From: Cyclobacterium plantarum
GTDB taxonomy: Bacteria > Bacteroidota > Bacteroidia > Cytophagales > Cyclobacteriaceae
Direction: 5' to 3'
Length of the DNA stretch: 64,000 nucleotides
Assembly: GCF_011290685.1 (NCBI RefSeq)
Contig: NZ_JAANYN010000001.1
Coordinates: forward strand, 541,325 to 605,324
The position numbers and the translations under genes were made by a program. A model generated the notes under the pieces. That model worked only from the letters and a program-made list of their open reading frames with translations, ran no database searches and was not told where the DNA came from. The number at the start of each line of letters is the position of its first letter. Within the stretch, counting starts at the first letter, position 1. Below are positions 35,082 to 43,045 of the stretch, piece by piece.

Positions 35082-35819
35082 CTTCCTATTGGAGGGATTA
35101 GGTTTAGGGAAATGTAGGTATGGGTTTGTTTTACGAGATGGATGAAAAAATCGAATAGCAGTACATTTAATTGTATTTTTTTTGGAATATATCATTAAGT
35201 CAAAAAACTCTCCCTTTGACTGAAAATATGGGCGTTTCAGCAAGAAGGAGGCTGATACAATCACATAGGATATAGGCTTCGATTTATGCAGAAACTGAAG
35301 CCTCTAGTTGTTCGCCTTTGATTTGACCCTTCGATGGAATGCGATGATAAGCTGATATTAATCATTTTAAAAAGCGATCCAGGTCATTCGCTTTATTTTT
35401 TTGAGTAGTTAAATTCACTTGCATTTCCCTATGGCCGAGGGTAGGGCATTGTTACTTTATTTTAATTTCTTTAATCTTTCCAATTTTACCCCTGGCTCCC
35501 TTCAGGGATACCTGAAGACAAAAGGTCGAGAAGGTAAATAAGCGCTTTTTCTGGACCGAGAGAGAGCTATTACTGGCAGTCTTTTCAGACTTTACTGTTC
35601 GTTGAAAAATAACAATGCATTCATTGGTCTGAGACCGGAGAATGTCATTGATGAAGCGGGTGAAATGTGAAACATAACGGTCAGCAAAAGCCAATAGGCT
35701 GACAACCATCAAATGGGATGCAAAGTAGCATCAAAAAGTGGAATTCAGAAACCACGCTAAAAAACGGGGCGTGTTCCGAAAAGCCGTATGAGTAGGAAAT
35801 TTAGAAAATCTAATGTGCT
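35082..35819. other. Intergenic region with no supportable gene
   Basis: This 738-base stretch holds a weak hairpin (AGGCTTC...GAAGCCT, about 35273-35303). It also holds an 86-codon minus-strand open frame (35452-35712) with Ser/Lys-rich content and no recognisable motif. Low-level decay of an older gene is possible. Confidence 0.45.
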
Positions 35820-36839
35820 ATGAAAAATTATCTTCTGAGTAAACTCAACACCTTTATGATGTTGCTTGCAGCTGCTGCTGTAACGTATTCCTGCAGCCTG
35901 GAAAATATATCAGAGGATTTGCAAAATGCGCAAAAGATGTCAGAAACAGATTTGGAAAACAGTCCATTTCTGATGGCACCGGCTGGATCCTGTGAAGCTG
36001 ATTGTATTGAAGCGGGAAGTGAGAATTACTATCCTGTTTCCGACCTGGCTACGGGAAGTGCCGGGCCAAACACAAAATCGGTCAGCTACAAAGCTTACAA
36101 CACCGAAACAGATTTTGTAGTGGAAGTGACCTATGCGATCACTGCCGGACGATCAAGGGCAAAGGCTAGGATTACGATTGCTATTGATGGCGATGGCCTG
36201 AATTATACAAGTGTGCGCTCAGGCCACACAGTCAAACATACGGTACCGCTTCCGGAAGGCTGGTCCGGCTGTGATGAGATATCCTTCAGTATTGAACAGA
36301 AGGGATTAGGTACTCCAATCACTTTTAACGAAAGCTATTCCTTTATCCCTGTTTGTTCGGAAGTGCTAGAGATAGGTAGGAAATACCAGGGAGGTATCAT
36401 TGCCTATATCTTCCAGCCTGGTGACCCGGGCTATGTGCCAAGCGAAACCCACGGGATAATCGCGGCTCCAAGCGATCAAGGTAGCGCAGCGTGGGAAATC
36501 TTAAGCGGCACAACAGGGGCAACAGGCACAGCTTTGGGTACAGGGCAGGCAAATACAACAGCCATTGTAAATACTTTTGGAGCGGGAAGCTATGCGGCTC
36601 AGCTTTGTAATGGTTTGGAATCAGGAGGTTACAGTGATTGGTATTTACCGAGCAAAGACGAGTTGAACCAGCTATATCTAAATAAAGATGCGGTTGGGGG
36701 TTTTGCCAATTTCCTTTATTGGAGTTCCAGCGAGTTTAGCTTAAACCTGGCATGGAATCAGGCCTTCACCGACGGTGCCCAGAACGCCAACTCTAAGTTT
36801 CTCGACTTCTTCCTTGTTCGTGCTGTTCGGTCGTTTTAA
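35820..36839 (+). CDS. DUF1566 (Lcl-like) lipoprotein, candidate hypervariable ligand-binding protein
   Basis: The 339-residue protein has a lipoprotein signal (Cys at about residue 25) and a middle beta-sandwich-like part. The C-terminal DUF1566/C-type-lectin-like domain runs from about residue 190 (IGRKYQGGIIAYIFQPGDPGY, then GGYSDWYLPSKDELNQLY, YWSSSE, AWNQAF and VRAVRSF). This fold is the usual display scaffold in diversity-generating retroelements. The last 40 codons have constant positions (WNQ, G, Q, K, VRAVR) separated by runs of diverse residues whose codons mostly end in C or T, as expected if derived from AAC or AAT templates. No reverse transcriptase or template repeat is in the window. 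Confidence 0.8.
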   Translation: MKNYLLSKLNTFMMLLAAAAVTYSCSLENISEDLQNAQKMSETDLENSPFLMAPAGSCEADCIEAGSENYYPVSDLATGSAGPNTKSVSYKAYNTETDFVVEVTYAITAGRSRAKARITIAIDGDGLNYTSVRSGHTVKHTVPLPEGWSGCDEISFSIEQKGLGTPITFNESYSFIPVCSEVLEIGRKYQGGIIAYIFQPGDPGYVPSETHGIIAAPSDQGSAAWEILSGTTGATGTALGTGQANTTAIVNTFGAGSYAAQLCNGLESGGYSDWYLPSKDELNQLYLNKDAVGGFANFLYWSSSEFSLNLAWNQAFTDGAQNANSKFLDFFLVRAVRSF

Positions 36840-36850
36840 CTATTTATTGA

Positions 36851-37233
36851 ATTATACAACCAGTTGTGCGGCTTGAAAATCCCCTGGACAAATGGCACGC
36901 CTCTGGTAAATTAGGCGCCACCCTAATCATCAACGATGTGGATTTTTTAATCGAAATGCAGGAAGATGTCCCCGAGGAAACCGAATAAATTATCAGGATT
37001 GCGGCAGGGCCTTCCAAAAAGAAGAGGAAGCGGTTCGGCATCTGAAAGAATTTTGGAAGAACTATCATAAAACCAAACTTGACCACTATGCTCTTCTCAG
37101 GGATAAGCATGAAGATGCCATTGAAAGGGCCAACCGGATAATCCTCAGGCAGCAAGAGGTGCCTCTTTTTCAGCGGAATCCATATTGTACTATTCCTGAT
37201 TTAATAGCGTATTTTAGGTTGCTGGGAGAGTAA
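36851..37233 (+). pseudogene. Broken gene in two frames
   Basis: A stop-free frame (36851-36988) encodes a tidy segment (VVRLENPLDKWHASGKLGATLI, DVDFLIEMQEDVPEE). A second frame directly overlapping its end continues to TAA at 37231-37233 with helical, charged coding (EEEAVRHLKEFWKNYHKT, ERANRIILRQQEVPLF). Neither has an ATG. Together they look like one roughly 125-residue gene lost through a frameshift near 36985 and loss of its start. The family is not recognised. Confidence 0.4.
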
Positions 37234-37263
37234 ATGCATTTCTATTAAAATCAGTAGATCTAG

Positions 37264-37440
37264 AAGCTGAACTTTAAGGCTGTAAGATTTTATAAAGCAT
37301 CGGGTGTGTTCAGAGCATCTGCTTCCAGGCTGCTGGTTGCTATGGAGGCAAATAATTTGATCAAATCCATTGAAAATGGAGCGGGAAGGCGTCCCTCTTT
37401 ATATGTTTTCGAACCTTTGCGGGAAATTGTCAACCAGTAG
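37264..37440 (+). pseudogene. C-terminal remnant of a Fic-like protein (winged helix)
   Basis: A stop-free frame of about 58 codons ending at TAG 37438-37440 encodes FRASASRLLVAMEANNLIKSIE followed by GRRPSLYVFEPL. This is the winged-helix pattern found at the C-terminus of Fic/DUF4172-type AMP-transferases. The catalytic HxFx(D/E)GNGR part is absent. It looks like the 3' end of a deleted gene. Confidence 0.45.
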
Positions 37441-37477
37441 TGATTTTGTGTCTCATCAAATAGCTATAAAGTATTTT

Positions 37478-37510
37478 GCGTCTCATATTTTCGCTTCTAT
37501 GAGATGCTAC
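37478..37510. promoter_or_regulatory. Operator-like inverted repeat with repeated GTCTCA motif
   Basis: GCGTCTCATA and TATGAGATGC form an imperfect inverted repeat (9 of 10 pairs) around a 10-base spacer. The same TTTGTGTCTCA element recurs at about 37443 and 37517. The spacing suggests binding sites of a dimeric regulator, perhaps the winged helix of the vanished Fic-like protein. Confidence 0.4.
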
Positions 37511-37660
37511 AGCATTTGTGTCTCACGGATGAGTTACAAAAGAACGCATCTGATTTGCTAGAAAAAAGTCTGCTATCAATCAGACTTTTGAAACCAGCGC
37601 CTAAATTTCCGATTCCGCTCCACTACATCAGGATAAACTTCCCCCCCAGCGTCTAAAATC

Positions 37661-37695
37661 AAAAAAGGCCCCGTCTTTTCCAAGAAGGAGCCTTT
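37661..37695 (-). terminator. Intrinsic terminator downstream of tRNA-Leu
   Basis: Read on the minus strand, AAAGGCTCC pairs with GGGGCCTTT across a loop and ends in a T run, seven bases beyond the tRNA 3' end. Confidence 0.7.
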
Positions 37696-37701
37696 AAATT
37701 G

Positions 37702-37785
37702 TACCTTGGGCCGGAGTCGAACCGGCACGAGTGTTACCTCATTGGTGTTTGAGACCAACGCGTCTACCAATTCCGCCACCAAGGC
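37702..37785 (-). tRNA. tRNA-Leu (anticodon CAA)
   Basis: The minus-strand sequence folds as a long-variable-arm tRNA. The acceptor stem is GCCTTGG/CCAAGGT, the D arm GGCGGAATTGGTAGACGCG, and the anticodon loop TCTCAAA carries CAA. The T arm is GCCGGTTCGACTCCGGC, and the discriminator base is A. The CCA end is not encoded. The leucine-type D-arm and class II variable arm agree with the anticodon. Confidence 0.93.
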
Positions 37786-37945
37786 ATTTCAAACTATTCC
37801 CGTTCCTCGCCGAACGGGATGCAAATATGGGCAAAGAATTTTTCTCCACCAAAATTTTTATCCCCTTAAAACCCGAATATTTCAATTTTTTGCCTACATG
37901 CAAACCAAGCCTTAAAACCGGGATAGCCTGTTTCTTGCACTGGCT

Positions 37946-38722
37946 CTATTCCGGACTTTCGAAATTGATAAAGATCGGGCTGTCATATTTCAAACCCAGC
38001 AAATCGGCTCCATGGCCATGGTTGATGCCTATCTCCAACAGCCCCAGGCTGTTGAAAAATGCCCAGCAGTCTCCAGGCTCTACCTCATCGTAATTTTTTT
38101 GTATGCTTTCCAGCGTTTCCCGCCCGAAGGCAATCTGAAAATTGCCCGGATTGAGTTTGTTGAATACATCCATGGGTATATTGGTGATCAGGTTACCGTA
38201 ATGATCTACCCGCACCACATATCCCACAATTTGCTTTTTGCTGGCTTTGAATTGCCGGCTCATCATTTTTTTGATGTTTTGAAGTGGTCCGCCAAAATCG
38301 TGGATGGCCGCTCCACTGGCCACTTTTGCCGCAATGGGTGCCAGAATGTCCTTGGCGGGAAAGCTGCTGTTTTTGATATGGATATCGGAAAACTTGACCA
38401 CTATTCCCGGGTCCTGGTCGGCCAGCATGCTCAAAACCCCATTGTTGGGGCCAATAAATATATGTTCGTTTAGTTTGATGCCAATGTAACCATCGGTAAT
38501 GCTGCTGGTGGTATTCAGGGCTACCAGGTGAACAGTACCCTTGGGAAACTCGTTATAACTTGCACGGAGCACGAAGGCTGCATGGGCAATATCATAGAGT
38601 TCGATATCATGACTGATGTCCACTATGGATAGTTGAGGATTAATGGATAACATTTTGGCCTTTACCACTGGTACGTAGTAATCTGCGTTTCCAAAATCCG
38701 ATATGAATGTTACCAATGCCAT
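37946..38722 (-). CDS. SAM hydroxide adenosyltransferase family protein (DUF62)
   Basis: This 258-residue protein is of the family that cleaves S-adenosylmethionine with hydroxide to adenosine and methionine; chlorinase and fluorinase are relatives. It opens with VTFISDFGNADYYVPVVKAKM, containing the conserved Asp and the SDFG block. It continues with VDISHDIELYDI and AAFVLRASYNEFPKGTVHLVAL, all typical of the family, and LTTIPGS-type loops that would mark halogenases are not seen. The C-terminal domain includes GYVVRVDHYGNLITNI. It is divergent from phoH, sharing a 100-base promoter region. Confidence 0.88.
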   Translation of the reverse strand: MALVTFISDFGNADYYVPVVKAKMLSINPQLSIVDISHDIELYDIAHAAFVLRASYNEFPKGTVHLVALNTTSSITDGYIGIKLNEHIFIGPNNGVLSMLADQDPGIVVKFSDIHIKNSSFPAKDILAPIAAKVASGAAIHDFGGPLQNIKKMMSRQFKASKKQIVGYVVRVDHYGNLITNIPMDVFNKLNPGNFQIAFGRETLESIQKNYDEVEPGDCWAFFNSLGLLEIGINHGHGADLLGLKYDSPIFINFESPE

Positions 38723-38746
38723 ACAAGCAAGTCAATTAAAAATTCG

Positions 38747-38754
38747 TACTTTTG
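38747..38754 (+). promoter_or_regulatory. -7 promoter box for phoH
   Basis: TACTTTTG matches TAnnTTTG, 68 bases before the TTG start of phoH. It faces the divergent box at 38768-38775, so the two start sites should nearly coincide near 38761. Confidence 0.45.
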
Positions 38755-38767
38755 TATTATGAATAAA

Positions 38768-38775
38768 CAAAAATA
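38768..38775 (-). promoter_or_regulatory. -7 promoter box for the SAM hydroxide adenosyltransferase gene
   Basis: On the minus strand TATTTTTG matches TAnnTTTG, 45 bases before the start at 38722. It is arranged face to face with the phoH promoter. Confidence 0.35.
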
Positions 38776-38822
38776 AGCATTTTAAATTTGTTTTTAGAAT
38801 CAGGTAAACAGAAGAAAACATA

Positions 38823-39785
38823 TTGGTAGAAAAAGTCATTACATTGGAAAACATTTCCCTCCTGGATTTCCTCGGATCGGAAAATGAAAATATCAGGCAA
38901 ATATCAGCAGCCTTTCCCCAAAGCAAAATTGTGTCCAGGGGCAATGAGATCAGGATCAAGGGACAAGCCCCCGAAATCCTAAAAATCAATGATATCCTAA
39001 ACATGCTCCTGGAGCATTTTAATAGATTTGGGCAAGTCACTCCTGATAATGTCAAAGAATACATTGCCCTGGAAGGCATTCCTCCCAACCAGACGGAAAT
39101 CAAAAATGATGTCATCCTTTTTGGCAACAAGGGCCTGGTGGTTCGCCCCAAGTCCCCCAACCAGAAAAAAATGGTAGATGCTTCCTATAAAAATGACCTG
39201 GTCTTCGCGCTTGGACCAGCAGGAACAGGCAAGACCTATATTGCGGTGGCCCTTGCGGTCAGGGCATTGAAAAACAGGGAAGTCAAAAGAATCATCATTA
39301 CCAGGCCAGCCGTGGAGGCGGGGGAAAACCTGGGATTTTTGCCCGGTGACCTGCAGGAAAAACTGGATCCCTACCTTAGACCTATTTATGATGCTCTTGG
39401 CGATATGGTTCCTTCCGAGAAATTGCGGTTTTACCAGGAAAACAGGGTGATAGAAATTGCTCCACTGGCCTACATGCGTGGCAGAACCCTTCACGATGCC
39501 TTTGTCCTCCTGGATGAAGCCCAGAATACTACCAGTGAACAGATCAAGATGTTTTTGACCCGAATGGGACCAAATTCTAAAGTGATCATTAACGGGGACC
39601 AATCTCAGGTGGATCTTCCCCTGAAACAGAAGTCCGGATTGAGGGAATCTTTACGGATCCTCAAAGATGTTAAAGGCATAGGAGTGGTAAACCTCTCCGG
39701 CAGGGATGTGGTCAGGCATCGCCTGGTTAAATCCATTATCGAGGCCTACGAAAAGAATGAGGTAGAAGAAAAACAACCTAAATGA
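38823..39785 (+). CDS. phoH: PhoH family P-loop ATPase
   Basis: This 320-residue cytoplasmic ATPase, related to superfamily 1 helicases, is linked in other bacteria to RNA metabolism and phosphate stress. The N-terminal segment resembles a KH-like region (about 1-70). The ATPase follows with Walker A GPAGTGKT (131-138), the NLGFLPGDLQEK and YMRGRTLHDAF blocks, Walker B FVLLDEAQNT (about 226-235) and ITNGDQSQ-like INGDQSQVDLP. The start is TTG at 38823; no ATG fits, and the opening MVEKVITLENI looks complete. Its stop overlaps the next gene (ATGA), so it is coupled to the GNAT gene. Confidence 0.92.
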   Translation: MVEKVITLENISLLDFLGSENENIRQISAAFPQSKIVSRGNEIRIKGQAPEILKINDILNMLLEHFNRFGQVTPDNVKEYIALEGIPPNQTEIKNDVILFGNKGLVVRPKSPNQKKMVDASYKNDLVFALGPAGTGKTYIAVALAVRALKNREVKRIIITRPAVEAGENLGFLPGDLQEKLDPYLRPIYDALGDMVPSEKLRFYQENRVIEIAPLAYMRGRTLHDAFVLLDEAQNTTSEQIKMFLTRMGPNSKVIINGDQSQVDLPLKQKSGLRESLRILKDVKGIGVVNLSGRDVVRHRLVKSIIEAYEKNEVEEKQPK

Positions 39786-40231
39786 ACATTTCGGTAAAAA
39801 AAATAAATGATCTGCCCACTTTGCAAAAAGCCTTTAGAATCAGGGAGGAAGTATTTGTCAAAGAACAACAGGTAGCACCTGATGAGGAATATGATGAATT
39901 TGAGCGGGATTCGACCCAATTTTTGGCCTATTTTGGACAGCAGGAAGTAGGGACCGCCAGATGGAGATTTACAGACAAAGGCATTAAGCTGGAGCGTTTT
40001 GCTGTGCTGAAACCCTTCAGGGGAAAGGGGATAGGCGAAGCACTGGTAAAAGCCGTATTGGAAGATATCAATAGCCATCCGCTTTCTAAAGGAAAAACCA
40101 TTTACCTGCACGGGCAGGTACAGGCGATGGGACTTTATGAAAAATCCGGCTTCAAAAAATCCGGCGACCTGTTTGTGGAATGCAATATCGACCACTACCT
40201 CATGAAACTTTTGCCGGAAAATAAAGTATAA
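39782..40231 (+). CDS. GNAT family N-acetyltransferase (ElaA/YjcF-like)
   Basis: The 149-residue protein has the acetyl-CoA-binding GNAT fold. The early segment FRIREEVFVKEQQVAPDEEYDEFE is characteristic of the ElaA/YjcF subgroup. VLKPFRGKGIGEALVKAVL (about 77-95) is the pyrophosphate-binding loop (RGKGIG). YLHGQVQAMGLYEKSGFKKSGD forms the C-terminal part. The substrate is not predictable. It overlaps the PhoH stop by 4 bases and is part of that operon. Confidence 0.88.
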   Translation: MNISVKKINDLPTLQKAFRIREEVFVKEQQVAPDEEYDEFERDSTQFLAYFGQQEVGTARWRFTDKGIKLERFAVLKPFRGKGIGEALVKAVLEDINSHPLSKGKTIYLHGQVQAMGLYEKSGFKKSGDLFVECNIDHYLMKLLPENKV

Positions 40232-40274
40232 TAATCAAATCAATAAATCACATCTTTTAAACGTTATTTTTAGT

Positions 40275-40841
40275 ATGAAACATATTAAGCTTGCCCTGGT
40301 TTTTGTCGCAATGATTGGAATTGGTTACCATCCGGCTTTTTCCCAAGGCCTGCCAGATCCCACTTTACCGGCAAATGAAGTTAAAATCAATATTGTCAAT
40401 ACCATTGTTGTCGGATCTCTTGAATTGGGATATGAGCGTTTTCTGGACCAAAATCAATCTCTGGGCCTGGAATTGATGTTTATGGACAGGTTTTCCTATG
40501 TTTCCGATAGCGGAGAAGGTAGGGATTTTAAGGCTACCAGTGTTATGCTTTCCTATAATTACTATTTTGTCACGGCTTCCGATCCATCAGGGTTTTATGT
40601 GTTGCCTTTTTTAAAATACCGTAACGGTACCTTTTCAGAAACCCTGGAAAACGATCAGGTTATGGAAACCGACCTGAACAGTTTTATGATCGGATTTGGA
40701 GCGGGCTACAAATGGGTACACAATGATAAATTTGCGCTTGGGCCTTATGTTAATATCGCCAGGGGTTTTAATAATGAGGTGAGCGACCGTTTTGATCCCG
40801 TTGAATTCAATGCAGGTTTTAGTATAGGCTTTAGGTTTTAA
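40275..40841 (+). CDS. Outer membrane beta-barrel protein (small porin-like)
   Basis: The 188-residue protein has a signal peptide ending near HPAFSQG. It consists of alternating amphipathic strands (LELGYERFL, SVMLSYNYYFV, GFYVLPFLKYRN, FMIGFGAGYKWV, FALGPYVNIARG) and ends in Phe (FSIGFRF), as outer membrane barrels do. About eight strands would fit an OmpA/OmpW-size barrel. The function, if more than structural, is unknown. It follows the GNAT gene by 43 bases and may be read from the same transcript. Confidence 0.75.
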   Translation: MKHIKLALVFVAMIGIGYHPAFSQGLPDPTLPANEVKINIVNTIVVGSLELGYERFLDQNQSLGLELMFMDRFSYVSDSGEGRDFKATSVMLSYNYYFVTASDPSGFYVLPFLKYRNGTFSETLENDQVMETDLNSFMIGFGAGYKWVHNDKFALGPYVNIARGFNNEVSDRFDPVEFNAGFSIGFRF

Positions 40842-40996
40842 TTATCTGTTTAATATCTATTGAAATTCAGGGCTTTACCTTGTTTTATTAAGAATTTTGC
40901 TTAACTTTTTCTTGTATTATTGATTATCCTTTCGGTTCATGGAGTGTTGTTGCATGCACAGATGAACCAGGGGACAGGCTTCAATTTTTCTTTTTT

Positions 40997-42973
40997 ATGA
41001 AGTTCAATGAATTTCCGTTTGTCAGGTACACGGTATTCTTTGTTTCAGGGGTGCTGCTGTATCCCCATTTGGGTCCGCTGGAGCCCTCACCTTTTTTCAT
41101 ATACCTGTTGCTTTCGTGGGCGGTTTTTACGGTTTTGTCGGCAGCATACCGCCCAGCCTTCAGGAAGCCTTATTATTTTGTGATGCCTGTTTTGGCTTAC
41201 GCCAGCTTGTTTTTAGCAGGTATATGGGTGGCGGCGATCAATGACGTAAACAATGACCCGCAACACCTCTTTCATCAGGAAGACATATCAGGCTACCTTG
41301 CCGAGGTAAAGGAGCTGGATCAGCAAAAGGCAAGGAGCATTGGCAATTTGCTGGAAGTCTCCGCCATAGAAACCACTACAGGCTGGAAGGGCGCGAATGG
41401 CAAAATACAGGTCTACCATCGCTCAGACAAGGCCTTGGAACCGGGAACTGTCCTGTTGGTTTCAGGTGCTCCGCAAAGGATTTCCCCGCCAAAAAATCCG
41501 GAAACATTCGATTATGCCGCTTTCATGGCAGGAAAGCAGATTTACTTTAGTCATTTCATTGACACTGCTTTTATTGTATTGGGCAAGGAGGAATTGTCTG
41601 TCTGGTATGGGGGGATTTTGAAATTGCGGCAATACCTGGAGTTAAAAATCGCCGAATATGTGCAGGATGAGGCAGCCGTTCAGATAGCCAAAGCCTTGCT
41701 TTTGGGACAAAAGGCAGACCTGGATGAGGAGATAGGGGAGGCTTATGCCACAGCCGGCGCCATGCATATACTTGCTGTTTCGGGCTTACATGTGGGCATT
41801 ATATACGGGTTTTTCTTTCTCTTTTTTAAGCCTCATCAGATGAGGGGTTACAAAAGGGCGGTATTTCTGGCTATGGTAGTGGTCCTTATCTGGTTTTATG
41901 CTGCCATTACCGGCTTGTCTCCATCCGTTCTGCGCGCTGCCACCATGTTTACCTTTATTTCCATGGCCCAAATCAAGTCGAGGAACCCTTCCATCTTCAA
42001 CCCTTTAGCGCTTTCTGCCTTGGTTTTGCTGGTTTACGATCCCTTTTTGGTTTATGCTGTTGGTTTTCAATTGAGTTACACAGCATTGTTGGGAATACTT
42101 CTTTTTCAACCCATGATCGCAAAACTCTGGTATCCGGAAGAGAAATGGCTCAACTATCTCTGGGACATCATCACGGTAGGGATAGCCGCACAATTGGCTA
42201 CTTTTCCACTCGCCATTCATTATTTCAATGTTTTCCCTACCTATTTCATGTTGTCCAATTTACTGGCTATCCCGGGAGCATTTGTGATCATGTCATTGGG
42301 CATTCCTTTTTTATTGTTTTCCGCTTTTCCCTTATTGGCCACTGGTATGGGCTATCTGCTTGATGTTGCCCTGCAGTTGCTGAATGCGGGCATATTCAGC
42401 CTGCAACATTTGCCTTTTGCCAAAATTGACCAGATATATTTCCAGCTACCCGAAATGATATTGATCTGGGCATTTTTATTTTTTGTTTATTTGCTGGTTG
42501 AGACAAGAAAGAAACCTGTCCTTATCCTTGTTTTCGTAACTTTATTTTTGCTTTCAGGGTTTAGGGTTTACAAAACCTTCCTGAAAATCAATCAAAATTA
42601 CCTGGTGATTTACCGGCTGGAAGGTGGTATGGCTCTGGATTATACCTATCGTGGCAATTTATACAGCATGGCCTGGCAGGTTAAACCTGATGAATTCAAC
42701 TATGAAATCCTCCCCCATAGGATCAAGGTTACCGGTACATCGGGTAAATTTTTGGTAGTCAGGGATAAAGGGAGCTTGCTTTACCTTGAATTGCCCTGTG
42801 GAAGGAGACTCACATTGGATAAGGATAGCCGCTTGCCTACGGATGGAAGGGAATTGGAAATGCATCTGTGGGAAGCCGGCAACTGGCAGGTTTTTGATCC
42901 CACCGATATGCCAACTGCCTTGCCCCAGGCTGCTATAAAAATAAGTTTTAACAATAGGCGGCCTTTCTTGTGA
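40997..42973 (+). CDS. ComEC/Rec2 family competence-type membrane protein
   Basis: The 658-residue protein has about ten membrane helices. It has the DUF4131-type OB-like N-terminal region (about 90-210) and the central Competence domain with AKALLLGQKADLDEEIGEAYATAGAMHILAVSGLHVGIIYG (about 230-272). LSPSVLRAATMF and GFQLSYTALLGILLF follow. ComEC forms the DNA-uptake channel in naturally competent bacteria. The beta-lactamase-like nuclease domain found in long ComEC versions is missing; the chain ends with a short soluble segment. A dprA homologue lies about 12 kb away, which would support transformation, but no pilus genes are visible here. Confidence 0.88.
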   Translation: MKFNEFPFVRYTVFFVSGVLLYPHLGPLEPSPFFIYLLLSWAVFTVLSAAYRPAFRKPYYFVMPVLAYASLFLAGIWVAAINDVNNDPQHLFHQEDISGYLAEVKELDQQKARSIGNLLEVSAIETTTGWKGANGKIQVYHRSDKALEPGTVLLVSGAPQRISPPKNPETFDYAAFMAGKQIYFSHFIDTAFIVLGKEELSVWYGGILKLRQYLELKIAEYVQDEAAVQIAKALLLGQKADLDEEIGEAYATAGAMHILAVSGLHVGIIYGFFFLFFKPHQMRGYKRAVFLAMVVVLIWFYAAITGLSPSVLRAATMFTFISMAQIKSRNPSIFNPLALSALVLLVYDPFLVYAVGFQLSYTALLGILLFQPMIAKLWYPEEKWLNYLWDIITVGIAAQLATFPLAIHYFNVFPTYFMLSNLLAIPGAFVIMSLGIPFLLFSAFPLLATGMGYLLDVALQLLNAGIFSLQHLPFAKIDQIYFQLPEMILIWAFLFFVYLLVETRKKPVLILVFVTLFLLSGFRVYKTFLKINQNYLVIYRLEGGMALDYTYRGNLYSMAWQVKPDEFNYEILPHRIKVTGTSGKFLVVRDKGSLLYLELPCGRRLTLDKDSRLPTDGRELEMHLWEAGNWQVFDPTDMPTALPQAAIKISFNNRRPFL

Positions 42974-43045
42974 TTCGCAGATAAGCGGATTAATTTGGTG
43001 AAAATTTAAACGCAAAAGAAAAATCCCTTTATTCTTTATCCGGGT

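Noticed and set aside
35452-35712. 86-codon minus-strand open frame
   Set aside because: Ser/Lys-rich with no motif or neighbour linkage; could be coding but not supportable.
35760-35800. Possible group II intron domain V-like hairpin (AAAAGCCGTATGAG)
   Set aside because: Only a short stretch resembles the consensus, and the paired strand and reverse transcriptase are missing.
36660-37560. Full diversity-generating retroelement next to the DUF1566 gene
   Set aside because: I read through the region for a template repeat and a reverse transcriptase and found neither; only the variable-protein-like gene is present.
37446-37570. Repeated GTGTCTCA motifs considered as a CRISPR-like array
   Set aside because: Only three short motif copies with uneven spacing and no long identical repeats; interpreted as possible operators instead.
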